DNA from: Deferribacteres bacterium
GTDB lineage: Bacteria; Zhuqueibacterota; Zhuqueibacteria; Zhuqueibacterales; Geothermadaptataceae
Assembly (NCBI GenBank): GCA_020633675.1
Contig: JACKDE010000003.1
Span: 248,001-312,000, forward strand
Length of the DNA: 64,000 nt
Direction of reading: 5' to 3'
The notes beneath the pieces are model-generated. The model saw only the letters and a program-made list of their open reading frames with translations. It was not told the origin of the DNA and did no database searches. How positions within the stretch are numbered: position 1 is the stretch's first letter; the number at the start of each line of letters is the position of its first letter. Positions 9,134-17,264 of the stretch are shown piece after piece. Both the position numbers and the translations under genes were made by a program.

Positions 9134-10060
9134 TTACTGAATTTTATCCTCAAAAATTTTGACATTTTCGGCTCGCATCATGCGATCAACCAGTCGCTGG
9201 TAAACCGCCTGCTGCTTCGACCGGATCAGATCCTGGGTAACCTGCTGGCGCGCTTCATCAAAAGTGAGCTGGCGAGCAGTCTGGGTTGAATCGCCCTCGG
9301 TCATGTATTTTGATTGATTGGCACGAAAATAGATATGCAAGTCTTCTTCTTCAAAGTCGACATTGCTCGAAAGCTCTTCCTGTAAAAGCTTCTGCACCAT
9401 AAAGTTCTTTTTTGCCTGATAGGCCGCTTCAATCACTTCCGGATCGCGCTCGAGCCCTTTGCGCTTGGCAGTATTGTACAGCAGCTCTGTTGCAATATAT
9501 TGCTTTAAAAACTCAATTTTTTTGGACTGATCCTTGATTTGTGCCAGCACAAATGGCGGCAAACTCTTCATTTCATATTCGAGATCGCCGGTGGTGATTT
9601 CACGGTCGCCGATCATGGCAATCACTTCCCCGGGTCGTTTTTTTTGCACTTGTGATTCGTCCAAAAACGAGGCTTCCTGCAAAGCCTGCTGTGCATCCGA
9701 GCTGCGCTGCAAACGCTCCAGGCACTCAACGATGCGTTTTTCAGATTCATCGACCACATCGCTTTCCGGGTATAGCAATTTAATGCGCTCGTAATAGGCC
9801 ATGGCGTTTTCGTAATCATTCAGACGGTCGAAATAGATGTTTGCAATCGTGTAGCTGATATTGGCCTGCTCGGTTTCCGAAAGCGAATAGTGCTCGAGAT
9901 AGTTCTCATATTGCGCAATGCTTTGTGGATAAAGCTCGCGATTATAGTACGCATTGGCAAGACTTCGAATTTTCTCTTCGGACAGATTTGGCTGATTTTG
10001 CTGGCAGGCTTGCAAAAAAGCGCCAACTGCAAAAATCAGTACCAGCCATCTTTTTGACAT
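9134..10060 (-). CDS. TPR/SurA-like lipoprotein lacking a PPIase core
   Basis: 308 residues with a lipobox (FLQAC, Cys19), so it is probably a lipid-anchored periplasmic protein. Residues about 30-130 are TPR-like (NAYYNRELYPQSIAQYENYLEHY, AMAYYERIKLLYPESD). From about 145 the sequence follows SurA/PpiC chaperone proteins: IAMIGDREITTGDLEYEM, then FLKQYIATELLYNTAKRKGLERDPEV, and a final LTFDEARQQVTQDLI helix. The roughly 100-residue parvulin domain that normally sits between these parts is missing; only a short linker (MTEGDSTQTARQ) joins them. The protein should therefore be a chaperone or adaptor without isomerase activity. It lies inside the Bat operon between the DUF58 and BatD-like genes. 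Confidence 0.78.
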   Translation of the reverse strand: MSKRWLVLIFAVGAFLQACQQNQPNLSEEKIRSLANAYYNRELYPQSIAQYENYLEHYSLSETEQANISYTIANIYFDRLNDYENAMAYYERIKLLYPESDVVDESEKRIVECLERLQRSSDAQQALQEASFLDESQVQKKRPGEVIAMIGDREITTGDLEYEMKSLPPFVLAQIKDQSKKIEFLKQYIATELLYNTAKRKGLERDPEVIEAAYQAKKNFMVQKLLQEELSSNVDFEEEDLHIYFRANQSKYMTEGDSTQTARQLTFDEARQQVTQDLIRSKQQAVYQRLVDRMMRAENVKIFEDKIQ

Positions 10061-10168
10061 GACTCTTTCCTATCTTAAATCGTTGGATCGTGAATGAATT
10101 TTCGATCAAATTTTTTCGCTCACCTCAGGCGTGCTTTGCTTTTGCAGCCGACCGCAAACGCATGTGGA

Positions 10169-11047
10169 CTAGCGAAAACGCTTTGCGCGCTCGCGGAAGA
10201 ACCGGATCAGCGGCTCCGCATACGGCTTGTCGGTTTCGATATCGATGCGGTCAACATTGATGCTACGCAGCACTTTTTCACGCGCCGTGCGGTCCTGGTT
10301 GGCGTTTTCTAAAAAGCCCGACCGCAAGCTCGCATCTGCTGTGTCAATTAATATTGTTTCGCCTGTCTCTGCATCCTGCAATTCGATAAAGCCAACATTG
10401 GGCAGCTCGATTTCACGTGGGTCGGTGATCGTAATGGCGATCAGATCGTGCTTGCGGCTGGCGATACGCAGCGATTGTTGATAATCTTCATCCTGAAAAT
10501 CGGAAATCAGGAACACGACTGAGCGCCGCGTGATCAGCCGGCTGAGATACTCCAGAGCCATTGACATGTCGGTTTTGGTGCCGGTGGGCTTATGATACAG
10601 CAACTCACGAATAACACGCAACACATGCTTTTTGCCCTTTTTGGGCGGCACGAAAATCTCAATTTTGTCAGTAAAAATAATCAAGCCGACTTTGTCGTTA
10701 TTTTTGATGGCAGAAAAAGCCAGGAGCGCGCAAATCTCTGCAGCGATTTCACCCTTCATCTGCTTTTGGGTGCCGAAGTCCGCAGAGCGGCTGGCATCAA
10801 CCAGCAACATGACTGTCAGTTCGCGCTCCTCGTCGAACACTTTGACGAACGGATGCCCCATGCGTGCGCTGACATTCCAGTCGATTGTGCGTATATCGTC
10901 ACCAAACTGATACTCTCGCACTTCGGCAAACTCCATCCCACGGCCTTTGAAAACGGAGTGATACTCGCCCGAGAACACGTCGTTGACCAAGCCGCGTGTT
11001 TGAATTTCGATGCTTTTGACTTTTTTAAGAACTTCCTTCGGAATCAT
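10169..11047 (-). CDS. DUF58 domain protein (MoxR-associated VWA-like)
   Basis: 292 residues with no membrane segment, probably cytoplasmic. The conserved DUF58 block is clear (FKGRGMEFAEVREYQFGDD, DIRTIDWNVSARMG, about 35-65). A VWA-like fold follows with LLVDASRSADFG (DxSxS variant at about 92) and VVFLISDFQDEDY. The ATG overlaps the moxR stop (ATGA), the usual coupling between the two genes. DUF58 proteins are thought to be partners or substrates of MoxR AAA+ ATPases. The exact role is unknown. Confidence 0.9.
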   Translation of the reverse strand: MIPKEVLKKVKSIEIQTRGLVNDVFSGEYHSVFKGRGMEFAEVREYQFGDDIRTIDWNVSARMGHPFVKVFDEERELTVMLLVDASRSADFGTQKQMKGEIAAEICALLAFSAIKNNDKVGLIIFTDKIEIFVPPKKGKKHVLRVIRELLYHKPTGTKTDMSMALEYLSRLITRRSVVFLISDFQDEDYQQSLRIASRKHDLIAITITDPREIELPNVGFIELQDAETGETILIDTADASLRSGFLENANQDRTAREKVLRSINVDRIDIETDKPYAEPLIRFFRERAKRFR

Positions 11048-12033
11048 GGCACTTCGACCTTTGCCAGGATTTTGCGTACCACATCTTCCGGAGTGATTTC
11101 TTCAGCTTCCGCCTCATAGGTTACCAGGACTCTGTGGCGCAGCACGTCCATGCAAATGGCGCGCACGTCATCCGGTGTCACGTAGCCGCGACCACGCAGC
11201 AAGGCATGCGCACGTGCCGCTTGCAGCAAAAAGATCGATGCACGCGGGCTGGCGCCAAACGCGATCAACTGACCGACGTCATTCAGACCGTAGCGTTCCG
11301 GCTCTCGGGTGGCAAAAACGATATCGACAATGTAATTTTCGATTTTGCTGTCAACATAAATTTCGGTGACAGTTTGGCGTGCTTTAATAATTTCTTTTGG
11401 TGTGATGATCGCATCCACTTTTGGAGCAGAGCCGGTGGTCATGCGGCGCATGATCTCCAACTCCTCATCACGCGAAGGGTAGCCGACCGAAAGCTTCAAC
11501 ATGAACCGGTCGACTTGCGCTTCCGGGAGCGGATAGGTCCCCTCCTGCTCGATCGGATTTTGCGTCGCGAGTACGAGAAATGGATCATCCAGCTTGTAGG
11601 TCTTGTCGCCGATCGTCACCTGGCGCTCCATCATTGCTTCAAGCAGGGCAGACTGGACTTTGGCGGGAGATCGGTTGATTTCGTCGGCGAGCAGCATATT
11701 GCAGAAAATCGGGCCACGCTTGGTGGTAAAATCGCCGCTTTTTTGATCGTAAATCAGCGTACCGATCAAATCGGCTGGCAACAAATCCGGCGTAAATTGA
11801 ATACGCTGAAACTTGGTTTTAATGGCATTCGAAAGCGTGTTGACGGTCATTGTCTTCGCCAATCCCGGCACACCTTCCAGCAAAACATGACCGTTCGCAA
11901 GCAGACCGATCATCAGGCGCTCGATCATATATTTTTGGCCAACGATCACTTTGCCGACTTCATCTGTCAACCGTTGAACAAATTCGCTTTCCTGTTTGAC
12001 TTTCTCATTCAGGGCCTGAATATCAACGTTCAT
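11044..12033 (-). CDS. moxR: MoxR family AAA+ ATPase
   Basis: 329 residues, the usual length. Walker A reads LLEGVPGLAKTM (about 52-64) and Walker B LLADEINRSPAK (about 114), followed by the sensor stretch VLATQNPIEQEGTYPLPEAQ. The C-terminal lid domain is present (about 230-329). A GGAGGT ribosome site lies five bases before the ATG. MoxR ATPases are soluble chaperones that mature or insert metal centres, or assemble VWA protein complexes. Here it is co-transcribed with DUF58 and Bat genes and is the likely energy source of the system. Confidence 0.92.
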   Translation of the reverse strand: MNVDIQALNEKVKQESEFVQRLTDEVGKVIVGQKYMIERLMIGLLANGHVLLEGVPGLAKTMTVNTLSNAIKTKFQRIQFTPDLLPADLIGTLIYDQKSGDFTTKRGPIFCNMLLADEINRSPAKVQSALLEAMMERQVTIGDKTYKLDDPFLVLATQNPIEQEGTYPLPEAQVDRFMLKLSVGYPSRDEELEIMRRMTTGSAPKVDAIITPKEIIKARQTVTEIYVDSKIENYIVDIVFATREPERYGLNDVGQLIAFGASPRASIFLLQAARAHALLRGRGYVTPDDVRAICMDVLRHRVLVTYEAEAEEITPEDVVRKILAKVEVP

Positions 12034-12067
12034 TTCACCTCCGTTTGAATTCGCGCATCAAATTATC

Positions 12068-12967
12068 TCAGCTTTGCTCTGCATTATTTTTTGCTTGAAT
12101 GGGTTCTTGCAGCAGGGTTTCGAAAAGAGAAAACAGGCGGTTTAGTTGGCTCGGATCGCCAGAGCCGCCAGAAAATTTTTGTACATCACAGGCTTGCAGA
12201 ATTTCCTGCACAGATGTGATTTTTGACATTTCAATCTGCTGAGAATGCAGTTGCTGCAGCAGTTCTTCTGTGGTTGCTACGCGGGTTTCAATGGCCATCG
12301 ACTGATGCAAATAGCCGCGCAGTAGCTGCGCAATGTTTTGATATTGTTCGGAAAGATTACCAGCATGCACATCCACCTCCTGCCGCAAACGACTTGTAAA
12401 TTGCTGCTCCAATGTTTGCTGCGCTTCCGATTCGGCCGCCACTTGTTTACGATTCTTTTTGCGATCATTGCTCCACAAAATTGCCGCGACAGCACCGAGC
12501 AATGCCAGCAAGCCAGCAACAGCAATGGGCAAACTGTCGTTGCTCATCGGGCCGGCGATTGGATCGACGACCTGCAGTGATAACCTTGGCGCTTCCAGGA
12601 TATGGCTTTGGCCAACGGAATCGCTGTAGTGCAGACGCATTTCATCAATGTATGCCATGCCGTAGGTTTCGCCTTGCAAGGTATATTCATAAATGCGACG
12701 GGTGACAAGCGTTTGGTTTTCTTTCAAAACTTGATTGGAAGTCGCCGTCTCGACCAATTGGAGGTTGGTTAATTTAGGTTCATCAATCGAGTCAATGGTG
12801 AAATCACCGCTTTTTGCCAACCAACGCGCTTCCACAGTCAGCTTAACCGTCCCATTGAGTGGCACGCGCTCTGAGGCGAGCCGAGCTTGCAAAGTAACAC
12901 TGCTTTCCTGTTGAGAAAACACCATGTGCGGCACAAAAAGCGCAATCGTCAAAGCGAATTTCATCAT
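12068..12967 (-). CDS. BatD-like protein, first gene of the Bat-type operon
   Basis: 299 residues from the first of two adjacent ATG codons; an upstream in-frame TTG would add six residues but leaves the signal peptide less well placed. A signal sequence (to about residue 18, MVFSQ) is followed by a beta-rich periplasmic domain (about 20-160: ERVPLNGTVKLTVEARW), one membrane helix (about 172-188, IAVAGLLALLGAVAAILW) and a Gln/Glu-rich helical cytoplasmic domain with YQNIAQLLRGYLHQSM and a late ACDVQKFSG. The layout matches the gene at 8016-9074, suggesting paralogues. It starts the operon after a terminator-like structure. Confidence 0.72.
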   Translation of the reverse strand: MMKFALTIALFVPHMVFSQQESSVTLQARLASERVPLNGTVKLTVEARWLAKSGDFTIDSIDEPKLTNLQLVETATSNQVLKENQTLVTRRIYEYTLQGETYGMAYIDEMRLHYSDSVGQSHILEAPRLSLQVVDPIAGPMSNDSLPIAVAGLLALLGAVAAILWSNDRKKNRKQVAAESEAQQTLEQQFTSRLRQEVDVHAGNLSEQYQNIAQLLRGYLHQSMAIETRVATTEELLQQLHSQQIEMSKITSVQEILQACDVQKFSGGSGDPSQLNRLFSLFETLLQEPIQAKNNAEQS

Positions 12968-13024
12968 TTTTGATGTACTCACCAAGCAAGGTTCCCTATC
13001 GTGATTTCTGATTCGAGAGATTCA

Positions 13025-13080
13025 TAAAAAAGCCGTAAGTGCTTATTTCAGTTGTTCATGGCTGAAAAAGTCGTACGGCT
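13025..13080 (-). terminator. Bipartite hairpin terminator after TPR lipoprotein gene
   Basis: Read on the minus strand, AGCCGTA (from 13080) pairs with TACGGCT (13031-13037), with an inner TTTCAG/CTGAAA stem. The outer arm is followed by TTTTTTA. It begins 32 bp after the stop of the 13112-13636 gene and separates it from the Bat-type operon. Confidence 0.55.
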
Positions 13081-13111
13081 AAAGAATGGACGAACACAAC
13101 TGGCAAAAGTT

Positions 13112-13636
13112 TTACTGCTCGATGGTTTGTTTAGACTCCGGGCTCTCCTGGCTGGGCAGCAATCGAATCTGGCTGATATCTTTGCCGAGATTTTCAAGTT
13201 CCCACGCTACATCGTCAGCCAGTTCATTATTAGGAAAGGCTTCCAGAAATTTTTCGTATTCCCGGCGCGCATTGTCATATTCATGCAAATCGTTTGCATA
13301 GATGTATCCGGTCATAAATTGGCATTGTGCGACCAGACTTGAATCGGCCGCATAATCATTTTGGATTGCCTGATAAATTTCGATTGCTTTGCGATAATCC
13401 TTCGCACTGCCGACATAAAGAATCGCCAGCTCTTTCATCATGCTGGCGCGTTTTGGGCTTTCAGGAAATTTTTCGATGAAAGCCTCCATCGTCTTGGTCG
13501 CATCAACCAGTTTTTCTTCGCTTTTCAATTTATCGATTTCTTGCAGCAGCTCTTCTTCAGTTCGGGAGTCACCGCAGGCCCAAAACTGGCCAATTAATAT
13601 CATGGTCAAAATCAAAAAAGGAGTGAACCTTTTCAT
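13112..13636 (-). CDS. TPR lipoprotein
   Basis: 174 residues from MKRFTPF; upstream in-frame codons exist, but this start gives a proper lipoprotein signal with lipobox FWAC (Cys20). TPR-like repeats span about 25-150 (KLVDATKTMEAFIEKFPESPK, DYRKAIEIYQAIQNDYAADS, YDNARREYEKFLEAFPNNE), the spacing seen in outer-membrane BamD/YbgF-type TPR proteins. It is shorter than BamD (about 240 residues). Function is unknown; a periplasmic scaffold is likely. It lies between the dnaK terminator and its own terminator, so it is probably monocistronic. Confidence 0.75.
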   Translation of the reverse strand: MKRFTPFLILTMILIGQFWACGDSRTEEELLQEIDKLKSEEKLVDATKTMEAFIEKFPESPKRASMMKELAILYVGSAKDYRKAIEIYQAIQNDYAADSSLVAQCQFMTGYIYANDLHEYDNARREYEKFLEAFPNNELADDVAWELENLGKDISQIRLLPSQESPESKQTIEQ

Positions 13637-13795
13637 GTACAGCCTCCACTCATTCCAGTTGAACAGGTTATTTTGAGTGCATTGCAAAAACGTAAAACAA
13701 GCTATTTTATAAAGATTTGAAAGGTAATACAAAAGAACCACTTAAGCAAGGAAAATCAAGGCAAGAACAGATGAATGAAATCGCCCTAAACAACA

Positions 13796-13827
13796 AAAAG
13801 GCAAGGGAGTTACATCCCTTGCCTTTT
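13796..13827 (-). terminator. Intrinsic terminator of dnaK
   Basis: A perfect 13-bp stem (13796-13808 with 13815-13827, core GGCAAGGGA/TCCCTTGCC) closes a six-base loop. On the minus strand it is followed by TTTTTGTTG. It starts 30 bp after the dnaK stop. The plus-strand side also ends in a T-rich run, so it could work in both directions. Confidence 0.85.
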
Positions 13828-13856
13828 ATTTTTAGAATGCAAAGAAGGAGACAAAA

Positions 13857-15764
13857 TTACTTTTTATCTTTGTCATCGTCGACAACTTCGAACTCAGCTT
13901 CCTGAACATTCTCATCTTCGGATTGCTGTTGCGCTTGTTCACCTTGTGACTGATTTTCACCAGCAGCACTTTGTTGATAAATTTTGCTGGAAATATCATT
14001 CCATACCGAACTCAGCGCTTCGGAGGCCGACTGAATTTCGTCGACCTTTTCGCCTTTGATCGCCTCTTTTAATCGACCGACAGCCGCTTCCAGCTTGTTT
14101 TTGCTCTCAGAGTCGATTTTATCACCGAGATCTTTCAGGTTTTTCTCGGTCTGATAAACGAGTTGATCAGCGCGGTTAACCGTTTCCGCTTTTTCGCGGC
14201 GCTGCTTGTCCTCAGATGCGTGCTTCTTGGCATCATCCTGCATTTTATCGATTTCTTCCTTCGACAATCCGGTTGACGCCTCGATGCGAATGTTCTGCTC
14301 TTTTGCGGTTGCTTTGTCTTTCGCCGAGACGTTGAGGATACCGTTCGCATCAATATCGAAAGTTACCTCAATTTGTGGAACACCGCGCGGTGCAGGCGGG
14401 ATACCATCCAAAATGAATTTTCCGAGCGTGCGGTTATCAACAGCCATCTCGCGCTCGCCTTGTAATACGTGAATTTCCACGCTGGTTTGGCTGTCTGCAG
14501 CCGTGCTAAACACTTCCGATTTTCGAGTCGGAATCGTCGTGTTGCGCTCGATCAGTTTGGTGGTCACGCCACCCAGTGTTTCGATCCCTAACGACAATGG
14601 GGTCACGTCCAACAGCAGCACGTCCTTCACATCGCCGGCAAGGACACCGCCCTGAATGGCGGCGCCAACAGCAACCACTTCATCGGGATTAACGCCGCGG
14701 TGCGGATCGCGCTTGAACAAATCTTTTACGATTTGCTGGACTTTTGGCATTCTCGTGCTGCCGCCGACCAACACGACTTCATCAATTTCGTTGGTGTTCA
14801 GTCCCGCATCCTTTATCGCCGCTTCACATGGCCCAACCAAACGATCAAACAAATCATCGCAGAGTTGTTCAAATTTTGAGCGGCTGAGAGTTAGCGTTAG
14901 ATGCTTCGGACCAGAATCGGTAGCAGTGATAAAAGGAAGATTGATTTCTGTTTGCGAAGTCGATGACAGTTCGCATTTAGCTTTTTCTGCCGCTTCCTTT
15001 AAACGCTGCAGGGCCATGGGATCTTTTGCGAGGTCAACCCCTTCCTGCTTTTTGAACTCAGAAACCAGCCAATCGATCACGCGTTGATCGAAATCATCGC
15101 CACCCAGGTGGGTATCGCCATTGGTCGATTTTACTTCAAACACACCGTCTCCAATTTCCAATATCGAAATATCGAATGTGCCGCCACCAAGGTCAAATAC
15201 GGCCACCACTTCGTCGCTCTTGCGATCTAAACCATAAGCCAGCGATGCAGCAGTCGGTTCATTAATGATGCGTTTGACCGTCAGCCCTGCAATTTCTCCA
15301 GCTTCTTTGGTCGCCTGGCGCTGGCTGTCATTAAAATAGGCTGGTACCGTAATAACCGCTTCAGTAACTTTTTCACCGAGATAGTCTTCAGCAGTTTGAC
15401 GCATCTTCTGCAATATCATTGCAGAGATTTCCTGTGGTGAATAGGTCTTGTCATCAATTTCAACCACAGAGACATTGTTCGCGCCTTTTTTCACTTTGTA
15501 AGGCACTTCGGTAATCTCAGTACCGCTTTCGTCAAACCGTCTGCCCATGAAACGTTTGATCGAAAAAATTGTATGCTGCGGATTGGTAATAGCCTGACGC
15601 TTAGCGACCTGGCCCACCAGGCGTTCGCCATTTTTGGTAAAAGCGACCACTGAGGGTGTGGTGCGCGTTCCTTCTGAATTTGGGATGACCACGGGCTCGC
15701 CGCCTTCCATCACGGCCACACATGAATTCGTTGTTCCCAAATCGATACCGATAATTTTTCCCAT
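13857..15764 (-). CDS. dnaK: Hsp70 chaperone DnaK
   Basis: 635 residues, full length. The nucleotide-binding domain (1-about 385) has GIDLGTTNSCVAVMEGG, INEPTAASLAYGLD, DLGGGTFDISIL and VLVGGSTRMPKVQ. The linker DVLLLDVTPLSLGIETLGG leads to the substrate-binding domain, and the lid ends in an acidic tail (EFEVVDDDKDKK). AGGAG lies upstream of the ATG. It folds proteins with DnaJ and GrpE; grpE and hrcA are not adjacent. The only J-protein nearby is the divergent one upstream at 16063-16995. A good terminator follows. Confidence 0.97.
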   Translation of the reverse strand: MGKIIGIDLGTTNSCVAVMEGGEPVVIPNSEGTRTTPSVVAFTKNGERLVGQVAKRQAITNPQHTIFSIKRFMGRRFDESGTEITEVPYKVKKGANNVSVVEIDDKTYSPQEISAMILQKMRQTAEDYLGEKVTEAVITVPAYFNDSQRQATKEAGEIAGLTVKRIINEPTAASLAYGLDRKSDEVVAVFDLGGGTFDISILEIGDGVFEVKSTNGDTHLGGDDFDQRVIDWLVSEFKKQEGVDLAKDPMALQRLKEAAEKAKCELSSTSQTEINLPFITATDSGPKHLTLTLSRSKFEQLCDDLFDRLVGPCEAAIKDAGLNTNEIDEVVLVGGSTRMPKVQQIVKDLFKRDPHRGVNPDEVVAVGAAIQGGVLAGDVKDVLLLDVTPLSLGIETLGGVTTKLIERNTTIPTRKSEVFSTAADSQTSVEIHVLQGEREMAVDNRTLGKFILDGIPPAPRGVPQIEVTFDIDANGILNVSAKDKATAKEQNIRIEASTGLSKEEIDKMQDDAKKHASEDKQRREKAETVNRADQLVYQTEKNLKDLGDKIDSESKNKLEAAVGRLKEAIKGEKVDEIQSASEALSSVWNDISSKIYQQSAAGENQSQGEQAQQQSEDENVQEAEFEVVDDDKDKK

Positions 15765-15838
15765 AGTTTAACTCCTGTCGTTTATATAAATGAGATGATT
15801 TTATTGGCAACACTCATTTTTTCGTTCCTGAACGCAAC

Positions 15839-15869
15839 ATTAATGCCAAGAAATTCGCAACTCTTCAAG
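15839..15869 (-). promoter_or_regulatory. Possible dnaK promoter
   Basis: On the minus strand, CTTGAA (15864-15869), the -35 core of heat-shock sigma-32 promoters and close to sigma-70 TTGACA, precedes ATTAAT (15839-15844) by 19 bp, about 75 bp before the dnaK ATG. The spacing is long and the -10 is weak. No CIRCE element was seen in 15765-16062, which otherwise holds nothing I recognise. Confidence 0.25.
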
Positions 15870-16062
15870 TACCTGTTTTAATTAATCTTACGGGAAACCA
15901 TATAAAAACATGATCACAGTATTTCTGGCACATTTTCAGGTTTATGCCAATATGACATCCCTTTTTGGCGGATTTAATGCGAGGGCAGAGGGTTCGCAAA
16001 TGCAGATCGTATCAGAGAGGTTGGCAGAACAGTTTAATAAAAATTCGATATCTCATTCGTGA

Positions 16063-16995
16063 CTAAACGACCTTAATGTATTGGTCGCCTTCAACACCGT
16101 TCGCTGTGATTCCCATCCTGGCCAAGCGAATCGTTGTTCCTTTTTCCGTCCCTGGCTTGATGTACAGATCGATTTTTTTCCCTGTAATCGTGCTCACCCG
16201 AATCCGCGCTCCCTTCTGCAATTGCGCATCTTCGAGCGGCACTTCACAAAAAATGTCGTTGCCCTGGCGGCTAAAAAACTTGTGTGGTTTTACACGGATG
16301 GATACGATCAAATCGGATGCCATTCCGTTCTGGCTGGTCTCAATTGGAATACGGCTTAGCTTTAATTTATGGCCATCTTCAACGCCTGCCGGGATTTTAA
16401 TCTTAATCTTTTTAAAATCGCGAATTTTTCCTGACGTCTGGCAAACGGGGCAATCTCTGCCACTCTGGTAGCCTGCGCCTTTGCAAAAATCGCATTTTTT
16501 GTTTGTTGATATTTGCAGGTATTTTTCAGTGCCCGCGAGTGACTCATTGAAGTTAATCGAAATTTCGGCAGTGTGAATCTTGGGCCTGGTCGTCTGGCCA
16601 TTTCGGTGCATCGATGCTTTTTGCGCATGATCGATGCCAAAAATCTCCTTTAAGATATCACCAAAGGAAAAATGTCCATTAGAAGAAAACTCGCTGCGCT
16701 CAAAAGGCCAGCCTGCTTGTTGTCCATAGCCGCTGCGGTGATGCGATGCGAACCAATCATTCTGACCGGCAACATAGCCATATTTTTTGAGTTGATCATA
16801 TTTTCTGCGTTTTTCACTGCTTTTCAAAATATCATAGGCTTCAGAAATTTCTTTAAATTTCCTTTCAGCTTCGACATTTCCAGAGTTGGTATCCGGATGA
16901 AATTTCTTGGCTAATTCGCGGTAGGCACGCTTGATTTCCTGTGGCGAAGCACTATCCGAAACGCCTAAAATATGATAATAGTCTTTTTGTTGCAT
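16063..16995 (-). CDS. DnaJ-like co-chaperone with half zinc domain
   Basis: 310 residues. The J domain is intact (1-70) with the HPD motif at 33-35 (KKFHPDTN). A Gly/Phe-containing linker (about 85-120) is followed by a DnaJ C-terminal substrate-binding domain. Canonical DnaJ has four CxxCxGxG units binding two zinc ions; here only CDFC (168-171) and CPVC (182-185) remain, enough for one zinc site. It lies between CbpA-type (no zinc) and DnaJ-type proteins. The C-terminal barrel (GVEDGHKLKLSRIP, KPGTEKGTTIRLARMG) is present. It sits upstream of dnaK on the same strand, with a gap of about 300 bp. Confidence 0.85.
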   Translation of the reverse strand: MQQKDYYHILGVSDSASPQEIKRAYRELAKKFHPDTNSGNVEAERKFKEISEAYDILKSSEKRRKYDQLKKYGYVAGQNDWFASHHRSGYGQQAGWPFERSEFSSNGHFSFGDILKEIFGIDHAQKASMHRNGQTTRPKIHTAEISINFNESLAGTEKYLQISTNKKCDFCKGAGYQSGRDCPVCQTSGKIRDFKKIKIKIPAGVEDGHKLKLSRIPIETSQNGMASDLIVSIRVKPHKFFSRQGNDIFCEVPLEDAQLQKGARIRVSTITGKKIDLYIKPGTEKGTTIRLARMGITANGVEGDQYIKVV

Positions 16996-17264
16996 ACAGC
17001 TTCAGAAATGAAGGAATTTAGAGAGGCTATATATTGTATTCTGGCATTATGAGGGCAATTTCTGTCATTTCGACATAAATTATCCGTTTTTACACAAGTT
17101 TATTATATACGCAATTTATGTACCATAAGCAGAAAACACGAATTTATTTATATGAAAAGCCGCAAAAATCGGGGAAAATCAATTCAATTGGTCGCTGCGA
17201 TCAAAGTCATGTTTTCTGAAAGTCGGAATTTTACGAGAAGAATGGCACGCAAAACAGGATGGAA

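Noticed and set aside
15765..16062. CIRCE (HrcA) operator before dnaK
   Set aside because: The nine-base inverted TTAGCACTC/GAGTGCTAA pair is absent; only unrelated AT-rich sequence and a weak promoter candidate are seen.
17050..17070. Sigma-54-like TGGCAT...GGGCA on the plus strand
   Set aside because: The -12 element lacks the TTGC core and the site points against the surrounding minus-strand genes.
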